64,000 nt of DNA from Stutzerimonas stutzeri RCH2 (GTDB lineage Bacteria; Pseudomonadota; Gammaproteobacteria; Pseudomonadales; Pseudomonadaceae), in NCBI RefSeq assembly GCF_000327065.1, contig NC_019936.1, positions 2,880,001 through 2,944,000 on the forward strand, in the 5' to 3' direction. Below, one piece after another: positions 17,031 through 26,381 of the stretch. The position numbers were made by a program, and so were the translations under genes. How positions within the stretch are numbered: the first letter of the stretch is position 1; every line of letters starts with the position of its first letter. Below the pieces are notes generated by a model. It ran no database searches and was not told where the DNA came from. It worked only from the letters and a program-made list of their open reading frames with translations.

Positions 17031-17657
17031 TCAGGTGAAGGAATTGCGCTTGGCGATTTCCGCCAGATCGACCAAGGTGCGGACCCTGAGCTTCTCCATG
17101 ATGCGCGTCTTGTAGCAGCTGATGGTTTTATTGCTGAGCGCCAGATCCTCGCCGATCTGCTTGTTCGAGTGCCCCAGCGCCAAAAGACGCAGCACAGTGA
17201 TTTCCCGGTCCGAGAGCGAATTCAATCGCTCGACTTCCGACCCCGAAGCATCGCGATGGCTGACGGAGCTGGCGGTCAGGCTCGGAAAATAATCGTAGCC
17301 GGACTTTATCGCCTGAATCGCGCTGCTCAGCTCGCCAAGGTCTCCGCTCTTGCAAACGTAGCCCGCCGCGCCTGCCTGGCGGCACCGCGTGGAAAACAGT
17401 CCTGCCGGCTGCGAGCTCAGCACCAAGACCTTGAGCGCATCATTCAACAGCCGTAAACGCATGATCACCGACAAACCGTCCAGCTTCGGGATGCCGATAT
17501 CGACAATGACCAGGTCAGGCTGAAGTACCTTGGCCTGCTGTATGGCATCGACGCCGTTGTCGGCCTCCCCGACTACGCTATAACCATCACGCTCGAGCAG
17601 CATGCGCACTGCCAGACAGATGAATGGATGATCGTCAACGATCAGGACTGTTTTCAT
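17031..17657 (-). CDS. EvgA/BvgA-type LuxR-family response regulator
   Basis: DNA-binding response regulator of 208 aa. The receiver domain (1-120) has VDDHPF at the start and the phospho-acceptor Asp in LVIVDIGIPKLDG. The C-terminal LuxR/GerE helix-turn-helix (about 145-205) reads LSDREITVLRLLALGHSNKQI and then SNKTISCYKTRIMEKL. The arrangement resembles EvgA or BvgA, whose genes normally sit directly before the partner EvgS/BvgS kinase. Here the gene is followed by only the receiver-HPt part, 75 bp downstream. Its targets are unknown. Confidence 0.9.
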   Translation of the reverse strand: MKTVLIVDDHPFICLAVRMLLERDGYSVVGEADNGVDAIQQAKVLQPDLVIVDIGIPKLDGLSVIMRLRLLNDALKVLVLSSQPAGLFSTRCRQAGAAGYVCKSGDLGELSSAIQAIKSGYDYFPSLTASSVSHRDASGSEVERLNSLSDREITVLRLLALGHSNKQIGEDLALSNKTISCYKTRIMEKLRVRTLVDLAEIAKRNSFT

Positions 17658-18177
17658 GCATTACATAACCGAGGCGTACTGAAGGCACTATGACAGAGCT
17701 CATCTGATACTGGCAATTTATGTGAACCACTTAGCATTATTGTTTAAGCGATATCAATTTCAGTATGGACTTTAATCTAATTCCATAACCGCACATTTTA
17801 GAAACAGGAAAACTGTAGCCCGCTAGCGTGGCAACTAACGCTGCCAAACAAGCACATCGGTTAAGTTCTGGCCGCCATAAGTCCGCCTATCTCGGGCATG
17901 AGCTTGGCTAAACCAGCCAGGAGACGTTTCTGCTCCGCAACCCACAAGCAATCAGACCGCCTGTCTCATCGCCCGGGCAGCCTCGCTGCTTGCCCGCCCC
18001 TCAACCGCGCACACGCCAGGTTCTGCGTGTAAACTTGCACCCTGTTTTTCACAGGGCCCTTGGCGCAACCCGGCCGAACAGGGCATGCGCCGTGTCTCAG
18101 CCAGGCGCCCTGCCTAGCTGCCGGGTGATGTGAGAACGCCCCTTCAGGAAATGCTGCAGCAACACTGCTGGAACCCC
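17658..18177. other. AT-richer gene-free spacer before dusA
   Basis: The 520 bp between the LuxR-type regulator and dusA hold no supported gene. About 17690-17830 is clearly more AT-rich than the surroundings, fitting promoter DNA for the leftward regulator. A short CCCTGT/ACAGGG hairpin at about 18040-18056 lies in the dusA leader. No integrase or attachment-site duplication was seen, although dusA is a common integration target. Confidence 0.45.
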
Positions 18178-19182
18178 ATGTACGAATCCGCCATAGCCGA
18201 AACGACGCGCCCTGCACCCTCCCGCCGCTTCTCCGTCGCGCCGATGATGGACTGGACGGACAGGCACTGCAGATACTTCCTGCGCCAACTCTCGCGACAT
18301 GCACTGCTCTACACCGAGATGGTCACCACCGGTGCGCTACTGCATGGCGATGCGCAGCGGTTTTTGCGGCATGACGAGAGCGAGCACCCACTGGCTCTGC
18401 AGCTGGGCGGTAGCGTACCGGCGGAGCTTGCCGCTTGCGCGAAGCTCGCCGAAGCCGCCGGTTATGACGAGGTGAATCTCAACGTTGGCTGCCCCAGCGA
18501 TCGGGTGCAGAACAACATGATCGGCGCCTGCCTGATGGGCCATCCGCAACTGGTCGCCGATTGCGTCAAGGCCATGCGCGATGCAGTGGGCGTTGAGGTC
18601 ACCGTCAAGCACCGCATTGGCATCAACGGGCGCGACAGCTATGCCGAGCTGTGCGATTTCGTCGGTCAGGTACGCGACGCCGGCTGCCGCAGCTTTACCG
18701 TGCACGCGCGCATCGCCATCCTCGAAGGTCTGTCACCGAAGCAGAACCGCGAAGTCCCGCCATTGCGTTACGACATCGCCGCGCAGCTGAAACAGGACTT
18801 CCCGGACCTCGAGATCATCCTCAACGGCGGTATCAAGACGCTGGATGAATGCCGCGCGCACCTGCAAACCTTCGATGGCGTCATGCTGGGTCGCGAGGCC
18901 TACCACAACCCCTATCTGCTGGCCCGCGTCGATCACGAGTTGTTCGGCAGCGATACGCCGGTGATCGGCCGGGCGCAGGCTCTGCGCAACATGCGGCCGT
19001 ATATCGAGCAGCATCTGGCGGAAGGCGGCGCGATGCACCACATCACTCGGCATGTACTTGGTCTGGGCCAGGGCTTCCCCGGCGCGCGGCGCTTCCGCCA
19101 GCTGCTTTCGGTGGACATTCACAAGACCAGCCAGCCTCTTGCGCTGCTCGATCAGGCGGTAACGCTACTCGAAGGGCACTGA
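18178..19182 (+). CDS. dusA: tRNA-dihydrouridine(20/20a) synthase DusA
   Basis: FMN-dependent enzyme that reduces uridine to dihydrouridine in the tRNA D-loop. It is 334 aa from the ATG at 18178; a longer start at 18151 or before is possible. The TIM barrel begins RRFSVAPMMDWTD. The catalytic Cys lies in NVGCPSDRVQ, and VKHRIGIN and ILNGGIKT are family motifs. The C-terminal helical domain has LGLGQGFPGARRFRQLLS. It stands upstream of tal, as in P. aeruginosa. Confidence 0.95.
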   Translation: MYESAIAETTRPAPSRRFSVAPMMDWTDRHCRYFLRQLSRHALLYTEMVTTGALLHGDAQRFLRHDESEHPLALQLGGSVPAELAACAKLAEAAGYDEVNLNVGCPSDRVQNNMIGACLMGHPQLVADCVKAMRDAVGVEVTVKHRIGINGRDSYAELCDFVGQVRDAGCRSFTVHARIAILEGLSPKQNREVPPLRYDIAAQLKQDFPDLEIILNGGIKTLDECRAHLQTFDGVMLGREAYHNPYLLARVDHELFGSDTPVIGRAQALRNMRPYIEQHLAEGGAMHHITRHVLGLGQGFPGARRFRQLLSVDIHKTSQPLALLDQAVTLLEGH

Positions 19183-19313
19183 CCGTTCGCCTGCAAGGAA
19201 CGCCGCCCGCGCAATTGAATCAAAGCCAAGCGCATCCGGGTCCACACGCTCGTTGAGCGGGCCGTCTGGCTCCGGTAAGGTCATGCCACTCATAGGACGG
19301 AGCCCCCTCTTAC

Positions 19314-20240
19314 ATGACTTCCAAGCTGGAACAACTCAAGCAGTTCACCACAGTGGTCGCCGACACCGGTGACATCGATGCCATTGCCCGCCTGAAGCCG
19401 GTGGACGCCACCACCAATCCGTCGCTACTGCTCAAAGCAGCGGCCATGCCGCGCTACGCCGACCACCTCGGCAACGCCATGAAACAGTGCCAGGGCGATA
19501 TCGGCCTGGCCTGCGATCTTTTCGCCGTAGCCGTCGGCAAGCAGATCCTGGAGCTGATCCCCGGGCGCATCTCCACCGAAGTCGACGCACGACTGTCGTT
19601 CGATACCCAGGCCATGGTCCAGCGCGGTGAACGTCTGATCGGTCTGTACGAGCAGGCCGGAATCAGCCGCGAGCGCGTGTTGATCAAGATCGCTTCGACC
19701 TGGGAAGGCATTCGCGCAGCCGAGCAGCTGGAGAAAGCCGGTATCCAGACCAATCTGACCCTGCTGTTCTCCTTCACCCAGGCCGTAGCGTGCGCCGAGG
19801 CCGGCGTATTCCTGATCTCGCCGTTCGTTGGTCGCATCTACGACTGGTACAAGAAGCATGAGGGTCGTGACTACCAGGGCGCGGAAGATCCGGGCGTGCA
19901 ATCGGTCAGCCGCATCTACGACTACTACAAGGCGCACGGTTACAAGACGGTGGTAATGGGCGCGAGCTTCCGCAACGTCGGACAGATCGAGGCACTGGCC
20001 GGTTGCGATCGGCTGACCATCAGCCCGGAACTGCTCGGTGATCTGGCCGAGGCCAGCGGCACGCTGGAGCGCAAACTGCAGCCTGGTCGCGAGTCAGAGG
20101 CGCGTATCAGTCTGGATGAGAAGAGTTTCCGCTGGGGCCTGAACGAGGATGCCATGGCCACCGAAAAGCTCGCCGAAGGCATCCGTCAGTTCGCACGCGA
20201 TCAGGAAAAGCTCGAAGCGCTGCTGGTCAAACTGGCCTGA
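19314..20240 (+). CDS. tal: Transaldolase
   Basis: Pentose phosphate enzyme that moves a dihydroxyacetone unit from sedoheptulose 7-phosphate to glyceraldehyde 3-phosphate. It is 308 aa. The Schiff-base lysine is Lys125 ([13 protein letters not shown]). The N-terminal DATTNPSLL and central [11 protein letters not shown] motifs are typical of TalB. GGAG lies upstream of the ATG. The gene meets rssC tail to tail with abutting stops. Confidence 0.96.
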   Translation: MTSKLEQLKQFTTVVADTGDIDAIARLKPVDATTNPSLLLKAAAMPRYADHLGNAMKQCQGDIGLACDLFAVAVGKQILELIPGRISTEVDARLSFDTQAMVQRGERLIGLYEQAGISRERVLIKIASTWEGIRAAEQLEKAGIQTNLTLLFSFTQAVACAEAGVFLISPFVGRIYDWYKKHEGRDYQGAEDPGVQSVSRIYDYYKAHGYKTVVMGASFRNVGQIEALAGCDRLTISPELLGDLAEASGTLERKLQPGRESEARISLDEKSFRWGLNEDAMATEKLAEGIRQFARDQEKLEALLVKLA

Positions 20241-20723
20241 TCAGGACCGCTCCAAAGCGGTGACGAGGTCATGGAAGGCCTCGCGATTGGACTCGTTGAG
20301 GCTCATCAGAATCCGGTGAGCCTCCAACACCTTCGCCTTCACCACCTCCTCCGACTGATCCTGCGAAGGCAGATCGGCCAGGCACTCGGGGCAAGGGAGC
20401 GGCGTGTCGACGATATTGAATACCTGATCGAAGCCCATCGACTGCAAGAGTCGAGTGATATCCGGGTGGGTTGTGACCAGCGTCGGCAACATGCCGACTT
20501 TCTGCCGCGACAGAATCGACAGCTTGGCCAGCAGGCCCAGCGTAGTGCTGTCGATACTACGGCTCTCGGTCAGATCAATGACGATGGACGAGAAATTGAG
20601 CGACGAGAAGATCTTCTCGATCGTTGCATCCAGCGCCGAACAGAGCGTCAGACGGATTTCACCAATGAACTTCAGAACAAAGGTGCCATCCATCTCGGCG
20701 AACTGGATTCTACCAGTACTCAT
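20241..20723 (-). CDS. rssC: STAS-domain anti-sigma factor antagonist (RssC-like)
   Basis: The 160-aa protein has an N-terminal STAS domain (about 1-105) with the phospho-acceptor region SRSIDSTTLGLLA. Its C-terminal extension carries a CPEC motif (PLPCPECLADLP) and a helical tail. Its ATG overlaps the stop of the upstream PP2C regulator (ATGA), and the pair matches the rssB-rssC arrangement next to tal in P. aeruginosa. RssB is expected to switch RssC phosphorylation, which in turn controls an anti-sigma or sigma factor. Confidence 0.85.
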   Translation of the reverse strand: MSTGRIQFAEMDGTFVLKFIGEIRLTLCSALDATIEKIFSSLNFSSIVIDLTESRSIDSTTLGLLAKLSILSRQKVGMLPTLVTTHPDITRLLQSMGFDQVFNIVDTPLPCPECLADLPSQDQSEEVVKAKVLEAHRILMSLNESNREAFHDLVTALERS

Positions 20724-21904
20724 GCAAGGTTCCTGCTCAACACCAGCAAGGCGATATCGTCGGGCATGTCAGCCAGTTCGGCCAACCCGAAGACTCGACG
20801 TAATCCATCCAGCGTGCCACCAGCCTGGGTTATAAGGCCGGGCAGCGCGGACTCTTTTTCTTTGAGTGTCTCACCGGGCAAAAGGTCCAGAATGCCATCG
20901 GAGAGCAATGTCAGACTGAAGCTCTCAGGCAGCTTGAGCTCGAAATTCTGGTAGGTGGCCTCGACGAACAACCCGACCGGCAGACCTCGGCCTTCCAGAT
21001 AGTGCGCGCTGTCTCCCGTATAGAGCACCGGCATCGGCAGATGGCCACCGATGCTGTAGTGCAGCACGTCATGTTCCTGATCGATCACTCCGCCGAGCAT
21101 GGTCACGTGCTTGCCCAGCTTGCAATTGATCAGACCACGGTTGATGTGATCGAGCACTTCCGACGGTTTGAACTCGCGCAGCATCCCGCCGCGGCGCGAT
21201 TCGTACAGCAGGCGGGTGGTCATGAACTTGAGCAGTACGGTTACGAATGCCGATGAAGCACCATGGCCGGACACGTCGGCGAGATAGAAGCCGATGCGCC
21301 GCTCGTCCACGCGAAAATAGTCGACGAAGTCACCGGACAGGTACAGCGAGGGAATGATCTGGTGGGCGAAGTCGAAGCCATCGACGCTCCACGGCGTCAC
21401 CGGCAGCATGTTCATCTGCACCTGACGACCCGCATCCTGATCCTCCTGCAACAGGTGCAGGCTGGCTTGCAGGTCGCGGTTGGCTGTTTCCAGCTGCTCG
21501 CGATAGCGGCGGTTCTCCAGGCGCAGGCGCGAACGATCCAGCGCGCGACGCACCGAGTGTTCGAGCATCGCCAGGTCTTCGAGTGGTTTGATCAGATAAT
21601 CGGCGGCGCCCAGGCGCAACGCCTCGACAGCATCGCTCATCACACCGGCACCGGAAACCACGATCACCGGGAGGTCGATCTGACGCTCGCTGATCTGCCG
21701 GATCAGTTCCAGACCATCCATTTGTGGCATGCGCAGGTCGCAGATCACCAGATCGGGCTGCTCCGAATCGAACAGATCCATACCCTGCGGGCCATTGGCT
21801 GCCTGCAGGACACGGAAACCGCTGTCATCCAGATAGGCAGCCAGACTGGCTCGAACCACATCGTCGTCATCTATGATCAGCAGCGTCGCGCTTGGTTTAA
21901 GCAT
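20720..21904 (-). CDS. rssB: Response regulator with PP2C-type phosphatase domain (RssB-like)
   Basis: The 394-aa regulator has an N-terminal receiver (about 5-125: LLIIDDDDVV, LVICDLRMPQMDG, YLIKPLEDL), a coiled linker (about 130-175) and a SpoIIE/PP2C phosphatase domain (about 180-390: GDFVDYFRVDE, ADVSGHGASSAF, LLSDGILDLLPG, PDDIALLVL). The ATG at 21904 follows GTAGGAAC and gives the P. aeruginosa RssB length. It likely dephosphorylates RssC when its receiver state changes. E. coli RssB shares only the receiver. Confidence 0.88.
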   Translation of the reverse strand: MLKPSATLLIIDDDDVVRASLAAYLDDSGFRVLQAANGPQGMDLFDSEQPDLVICDLRMPQMDGLELIRQISERQIDLPVIVVSGAGVMSDAVEALRLGAADYLIKPLEDLAMLEHSVRRALDRSRLRLENRRYREQLETANRDLQASLHLLQEDQDAGRQVQMNMLPVTPWSVDGFDFAHQIIPSLYLSGDFVDYFRVDERRIGFYLADVSGHGASSAFVTVLLKFMTTRLLYESRRGGMLREFKPSEVLDHINRGLINCKLGKHVTMLGGVIDQEHDVLHYSIGGHLPMPVLYTGDSAHYLEGRGLPVGLFVEATYQNFELKLPESFSLTLLSDGILDLLPGETLKEKESALPGLITQAGGTLDGLRRVFGLAELADMPDDIALLVLSRNLA

Positions 21905-22097
21905 GTTCCTACCAGGCGGTATCGCCAGGATGATTGGCGAAAACATTGGCCCCGCGTAACGTCGGGTTGGGTACGTTTCAAGGCGCAGACGGTACTCCCA
22001 TACGTTCGGGGTTTCAAGCCGACCGGCTGGCGCCTTTACAGGTCGAATTGAGGGGAGCTATAAGAACCCAGCGAGCCATATATAAAAGGTTGAGACC

Positions 22098-22397
22098 ATG
22101 AGCCAGAAAGACCGGGATTACAGCGAAAAACGCGATTTTATCCGCATGCAGATCGAAACCACCGTTGCACTGGAACATGGCGATACAAAACTCAGCGGCG
22201 TCTGTATCGATCTATCCAGCACCGGCATGCAGGTGCTGGCCAGTACGGACCTGCGCATGGGCGACAGGGTTCGCGTGCTGATCCCTTCCGAACACAGTGA
22301 ACTGAAAGGCCTCGACGCACAGACCGAAGTCGTTCGCATCAGCCAGCTCGACGATGGCCGGCAAAGCCTGGGCCTCGCCATTCTGTCCATGTCCTGA
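22098..22397 (+). CDS. PilZ-domain c-di-GMP receptor (single domain)
   Basis: The 99-aa protein is almost only a PilZ domain. The c-di-GMP binding pattern is present as KRDFIR (RxxxR-like) at about 11-16 and DLSSTG at about 39-44. It is divergent from rssB and convergent with mlaA, as in P. aeruginosa. The target is unknown. Two HD-GYP proteins elsewhere in the window belong to the same second-messenger network in general terms. Confidence 0.88.
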   Translation: MSQKDRDYSEKRDFIRMQIETTVALEHGDTKLSGVCIDLSSTGMQVLASTDLRMGDRVRVLIPSEHSELKGLDAQTEVVRISQLDDGRQSLGLAILSMS

Positions 22398-22410
22398 CCG
22401 GACCTTATAG

Positions 22411-22432
22411 ATGGCCGCAGTCATGCGGCCAT
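22411..22432. terminator. Hairpin between convergent PilZ and mlaA genes
   Basis: ATGGCCGCA (22411-22419) pairs with TGCGGCCAT (22424-22432) around a 4-base loop. It lies in the 39-bp gap between two convergent stops. T-runs are weak on both sides, so a shared terminator is likely but not certain. Confidence 0.45.
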
Positions 22433-22436
22433 GAAA

Positions 22437-23135
22437 TCAGAAGTCGTCTTCGACCTCGCCATCCTTGACGCGGAACTCGCGATTCTGCAGATAGGCGTTG
22501 CGTACGAAAATGTAGCGATCGCCGCGAATCATCTTCTCGGCAGAAAGCAGGCCGGCGCGGGTATCCACCAGGTCAACGCCGCGCGTGACGTTGCGCGTCG
22601 GGACGTGCTCCATGTGCGGATAAGGCTCGAGGAACGAATCCGGCACACGGCCAAAGGCATCACGCACTGTACTTGGCCCCAACAGCGGCAGCACGACGTA
22701 AGGCCCGCTTCCCAAACCCCAGGCGCCGAGGGTCTGGCCAAAATCCTCATCGTTCTTGTGCAGCCCCATGCGGGTCGCCACATCGAAGAACCCGAGCACA
22801 CCAAAGGTGGTGTTGAACAGGATACGGCTGGTATCGATGCCGGCGTCGCGGACCTTGCCCTGCAACAGATCGTTGGTCAGCACGATCACGTCACCGAGGT
22901 TGCTGAACACGTTACCGATGCCGTCTTCGACGAACTCCGGCGTCACCTTCTGGTAACCCTTGGCCAGAGGCTTGAGGGTGTAGGTGTCGACGGTGTCGTT
23001 GAAACGGAACACCGCACGGTTGACACCTTCCCACGGATCTTCTTCGGCCAGTGCAGGCGCCGCGCCAAGCATGGCGACAGTGGCGACGAAACCGGCCTTG
23101 AGCACGGCGATCCAGGCCGTAGCGATCTTGGGCAT
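22437..23135 (-). CDS. mlaA: MlaA/VacJ-family outer-membrane lipid asymmetry protein
   Basis: The family removes mislocalised phospholipid from the outer leaflet and passes it to the Mla system. The 232 aa start at the ATG at 23135, after GGAG. A signal peptide ending APALA is followed by EEDPWEGVNRAVFRFNDTVD, the family entry motif. Other signatures are NTTFGVLGFFDVA, EDFGQTLGAWGLGSGPYVVL and LLGPSTVRD. Unlike E. coli MlaA there is no lipobox cysteine, so the protein looks cleaved by signal peptidase I and not lipidated. Confidence 0.9.
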   Translation of the reverse strand: MPKIATAWIAVLKAGFVATVAMLGAAPALAEEDPWEGVNRAVFRFNDTVDTYTLKPLAKGYQKVTPEFVEDGIGNVFSNLGDVIVLTNDLLQGKVRDAGIDTSRILFNTTFGVLGFFDVATRMGLHKNDEDFGQTLGAWGLGSGPYVVLPLLGPSTVRDAFGRVPDSFLEPYPHMEHVPTRNVTRGVDLVDTRAGLLSAEKMIRGDRYIFVRNAYLQNREFRVKDGEVEDDF

Positions 23136-23360
23136 TACTTTTTCTCCATAGGTATTGGTGCATGCGGCGCACCGACGCAGACCGCGCAGTATAGAGCGAA
23201 CACCTGATTTTCGGCAGTCAGCCGGACGTTTGGCTTTCATATCTTCACGCTGAGCCAAGCTGCCTTTGGCAAAGGCACAGACAAGGTGCGGCCGCTGGTT
23301 TAACCTTTGATCATCGAGGTTCATACCAAGTCGCCCGTAAACCCATGAGAGGGAAGCAAA

Positions 23361-23627
23361 ATGCCGGAACATGATCTGCAGTCGCAGCTCGAAGAACTGC
23401 GTAATCAACTGGCCCAGGACACGCCGCTGACTGATGAGGAACGGGCTTCGCTACATACAATCGCTCAGGACATCGAGGCCAGACTGGCGACTCAGGATAC
23501 CGGCGAAGCCAACGATTCTCTGGTGGATGGCGTCAACCTGGCGGTAGAACGTTTTGAAGTCAGCCATCCAAACATGGCCATGACGCTGCGCAACATCATG
23601 CAGACCCTGGCCAACATGGGCATCTGA
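23361..23627 (+). CDS. DUF4404-family small helical protein
   Basis: The 88-aa cytoplasmic protein is predicted to be mostly helical, starting MPEHDLQSQLEELRNQL. The central region LTDEERASLHTIAQDIEARL and the end NMAMTLRNIMQTLANMGI are typical of DUF4404. GAGGGAAG precedes the ATG. It is divergent from mlaA and convergent with queF. No biochemical role is known. Confidence 0.8.
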   Translation: MPEHDLQSQLEELRNQLAQDTPLTDEERASLHTIAQDIEARLATQDTGEANDSLVDGVNLAVERFEVSHPNMAMTLRNIMQTLANMGI

Positions 23628-23636
23628 AGCAGGTAG

Positions 23637-23661
23637 CGGGTCGCGCTACGGGCGCGACCCG
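23637..23661. terminator. Strong hairpin between convergent DUF4404 and queF
   Basis: CGGGTCGCGC (23637-23646) and GCGCGACCCG (23652-23661) form a 10-bp GC-rich stem with a 5-base loop between two convergent stops. There is no long T-run, but position and stability favour a bidirectional terminator. Confidence 0.5.
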
Positions 23662-23666
23662 TTGCG

Positions 23667-24497
23667 TCATTGACGTACCAGCCGACGATTGTCCACAACC
23701 ATCGCCTCGGTACTGCGATAGGGATTGATATCCAGCCCACCACGGCGCACATAGCGCGCATAGACGGTCAGTTTCTCCGGCTGCAGTAAGCGCTGCAGAT
23801 CGAGAAAGATGCGCTCCACGCACTGCTCGTGAAAATCGGCATGCTGACGAAAGCTCACCAGATAGGCCAACAGACTCTCCGCCTGCAGCGCCGCGCCGCG
23901 GTACTCGACTACCACGCTGCCCCAATCTGGCTGGCCCGTTACCGGGCAATTGGATTTGAGCAGGTGGCTGTGCAGCGACTCCTCGAGCACGCGCCCCGCA
24001 TCGCAGGTCAACAGCTCCGGCTGCGGATGGTCGTAGTGCTCGATGGTCACGTCGAGATCGTCGATACAGCGACCCGGCAGCGCCGCAACGCCCTCTGCCG
24101 CGACCTCGTCCAGCGTGCGCAAGCGCACCCCTACCGGCTTGCCGGCGGCCGCGGACAAGTCATCAACCATCACCTTCGACAGCGCCTCACGCGATGCGAA
24201 GACCGACTGGTTCAGCGAGTTGAGATAGAGCTTGAACGACTTGGATTCGATGATGTTCGGCGAATCGGCCGGAATCTCGAACTCGCCGATGGCCACCACC
24301 GGCTTGCCCGACGGCAGCAGCCAGGACAGCTCGTAGCAATTCCACAGATCCACGCCCTGATAGGGCAGCGTCTCGGCAGTGAGACCAAGCTCGGCCCACT
24401 TCGGCGCGCGCGGGATCGGAAACAGCAGGTGCGGGCTGTAGGTGGCGACGTAGTCACTGGACTTGCCCAGCGGGGAATGTTCGGCGGGATGCTGCAT
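23667..24497 (-). CDS. queF: NADPH-dependent 7-cyano-7-deazaguanine reductase
   Basis: It reduces preQ0 to preQ1 in queuosine synthesis, a four-electron nitrile reduction. At 276 aa it is the long bimodular form. The catalytic Cys lies in [14 protein letters not shown] and the family motif [14 protein letters not shown] is present. The ATG at 24497 ([11 protein letters not shown]) gives the family length; the frame is open further upstream. It stands alone after the ABC transporter terminator. Confidence 0.95.
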   Translation of the reverse strand: MQHPAEHSPLGKSSDYVATYSPHLLFPIPRAPKWAELGLTAETLPYQGVDLWNCYELSWLLPSGKPVVAIGEFEIPADSPNIIESKSFKLYLNSLNQSVFASREALSKVMVDDLSAAAGKPVGVRLRTLDEVAAEGVAALPGRCIDDLDVTIEHYDHPQPELLTCDAGRVLEESLHSHLLKSNCPVTGQPDWGSVVVEYRGAALQAESLLAYLVSFRQHADFHEQCVERIFLDLQRLLQPEKLTVYARYVRRGGLDINPYRSTEAMVVDNRRLVRQ

Positions 24498-24513
24498 GGG
24501 GAAAGGACCTGAA

Positions 24514-24549
24514 CGAAAAACGCCGCGAAGTTTAGCGCTTCGCGGCGTT
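24514..24549 (-). terminator. Rho-independent terminator of the ABC exporter operon
   Basis: AACGCCGCGAAG (24519-24530) pairs with CTTCGCGGCGTT (24538-24549), a 12-bp stem. On the minus strand it is followed by TTTTTCG. It lies 42 bp after the permease stop and just before queF. Confidence 0.82.
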
Positions 24550-24590
24550 CTTTTCAGCGGCATTGGCGCAGCCGCCGAAGGGAGCGCAGC

Positions 24591-25370
24591 CTACTGGCGC
24601 ATCCCGCGTCCACTCTTGAGCAGGCCGACGGAGACCAGATAGAGCGCCGCCACCGCCACCAGCATGAAGCTGATCGCCACACCGATACGAATATCGGAAA
24701 CGCCAAGGATGCCGTAACGGAAGGCATTGACCATGTGCAGCACCGGGTTGGCCAGCGACAGCGTTTGCCAGAACGGCGACAGCAGGTTGATCGAGTAGAA
24801 CACCCCGCCCAGGTAGGTCAGCGGCGTCAGGACGAAGGTCGGGATGATCGAGATATCGTCGAAATTGCGCGCAAACACCGCGTTGATGAAGCCCCCCAGG
24901 GCGAAGATGCTCGCCGTCAGGGTGATCACCAGCACCGTCACGCCCAGGTGATGCACCTGCAAATCGGTGAAGAACATCGACAACAGCGTGACGATCACCG
25001 CCACCGCCAGCCCGCGGGTGATACCGCCCAGGGCAAAACCGATGACGATCACATGCGGCGAGACCGGCGAGACCAGCAGTTCCTCGATAGAACGCTGGAA
25101 CTTGGTGCTGAAAAAGCTCGACACGACGTTGCTGTACGAGTTGGTGATCACCGACATCATGATCAACCCCGGCACGATGTAGTCCATGTAGCTGAAGCCG
25201 TCCATGTCGCCGATCCGCGCGCCGATCAGGCTGCCGAAGATGACGAAGTACAGCACCATGGTGATCGCCGGGGGCAGCAGCGTCTGCGGCCAGATGCGCG
25301 TGTAGCGACGGATCTCGCGCTGGACGATGGTCTGCAGCGCGACCAGGTTGGGACGCAGCTCACCGCTCAT
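24591..25370 (-). CDS. ABC-2 type exporter permease (YadH-like)
   Basis: The 259-aa inner-membrane permease has about six TM segments and the ABC-2 pattern, with SNVVSSFFSTKFQRSIEELL in two parts as the cytoplasmic coupling region and the end LVSVGLLKSGRGMRQ. The ATG overlaps the ATPase stop by 4 bp (ATGA), so the two make one exporter. E. coli YadG/YadH is the nearest well-known pair. The substrate is unknown. Confidence 0.88.
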   Translation of the reverse strand: MSGELRPNLVALQTIVQREIRRYTRIWPQTLLPPAITMVLYFVIFGSLIGARIGDMDGFSYMDYIVPGLIMMSVITNSYSNVVSSFFSTKFQRSIEELLVSPVSPHVIVIGFALGGITRGLAVAVIVTLLSMFFTDLQVHHLGVTVLVITLTASIFALGGFINAVFARNFDDISIIPTFVLTPLTYLGGVFYSINLLSPFWQTLSLANPVLHMVNAFRYGILGVSDIRIGVAISFMLVAVAALYLVSVGLLKSGRGMRQ

Positions 25371-26296
25371 GACTTCACCTTCAGATTGTTCTCCACCAGC
25401 GACACGAACAGCTCCTCCAGTCGGTTGGTCTTGTTGCGCAGGCTCAGCACTTCGATACCCTGGGCGCCGAGCAGGCGGAACAGCTCGGTAACGCCCTGGC
25501 TTTTCTCTACCTGCACCTCGAGGGTGTGATGGTCGACCAGCCGCGACGGATAGTTACCCAGCTCAGGCGCCACCAGCTGAGACTCCTTGAGATCGAGCAG
25601 GAAGGTTTCCACATGCAACTGCGTGAGCAGCTCGCGCATGCTGGTGTTCTTGACGATCTGGCCGTGATCGATGATGCCGATGTTGCGGCACAGCTGCTCG
25701 GCCTCTTCCAGGTAGTGCGTGGTGAGGATGATGGTGATCCCCTCGCGGTTGAGTTCGGTGAGGAAGGACCACATCGAACGGCGCAGCTCGATATCCACGC
25801 CGGCGGTGGGCTCGTCGAGAATCAACAGGCGCGGCTGATGGATCAGCGCCCGGGCGATCATCAGACGGCGCTTCATGCCACCGGAGAGCATGCGCGAGGA
25901 CACGTCGCGCTTGTCCCACAGGCCCAGCTGGTTGAGGTAGCGCTCGGCGCGCTCCTTGGCAATCTTCGCCGGGATGCCGTAGTAGCCGGCCTGGGTGACC
26001 AGGATGTCGAAGGCCTTCTCGAACTGGTTGAAGTTGAATTCCTGCGGGACCACGCCCAGGCAGCGCTTGAGCCCGGACGGGTCGCGATCCAGGTCATGGC
26101 CGAACACGTTGACCGTGCCGCCGCTCTTGTTCACCAGGGTAGAGAGGATGCCAATGGTGGTGGACTTGCCGGCGCCATTGGGCCCGAGCAAGGCAAAGAA
26201 ATCGCCTTCGGCCACGTCCAGATCGATGCCCTTGAGGGCCTGGAAGCCGTTGCCATAGGTCTTGGTCAACTGCCGGATGGACAGAGCAGTACTCAT
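25367..26296 (-). CDS. ABC exporter ATP-binding protein (YadG-like)
   Basis: The 309-aa ATPase starts MSTALSIRQLTKTYG. Walker A is GPNGAGKST (about 38-46), the signature is LSGGMKRRL, Walker B is LLILDEPTAGVD, and the switch His is in LTTHYLEEAEQL. A C-terminal ~90-residue regulatory region follows. The frame extends far upstream, but the ATG at 26296 matches the family start, although no clear ribosome-binding site is visible. It is encoded with the ABC-2 permease. Confidence 0.92.
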   Translation of the reverse strand: MSTALSIRQLTKTYGNGFQALKGIDLDVAEGDFFALLGPNGAGKSTTIGILSTLVNKSGGTVNVFGHDLDRDPSGLKRCLGVVPQEFNFNQFEKAFDILVTQAGYYGIPAKIAKERAERYLNQLGLWDKRDVSSRMLSGGMKRRLMIARALIHQPRLLILDEPTAGVDIELRRSMWSFLTELNREGITIILTTHYLEEAEQLCRNIGIIDHGQIVKNTSMRELLTQLHVETFLLDLKESQLVAPELGNYPSRLVDHHTLEVQVEKSQGVTELFRLLGAQGIEVLSLRNKTNRLEELFVSLVENNLKVKS

Positions 26297-26381
26297 AAGA
26301 AGTGCACACAACGCAGGGGGGAGTGAGGCTAGATAAGGGCGCAGGCGGCCAATTGCAACCGCCCAGACCACCGCGAACGCT

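Noticed and set aside
18130..18177. Longer start for dusA
   Set aside because: The extra residues (MRTPLQEMLQQHCWNP) are not family-like and have no clear ribosome-binding site. The region also looks like the leader.
17658..19182. dusA as the attachment site of a genomic island
   Set aside because: dusA is a known integration target, but no integrase, attachment repeats or foreign genes are next to it here.
20241..20262. Terminator between tal and rssC
   Set aside because: ACCGCT/AGCGGT can pair, but the stem lies in the rssC coding end and has no T-run on either strand.
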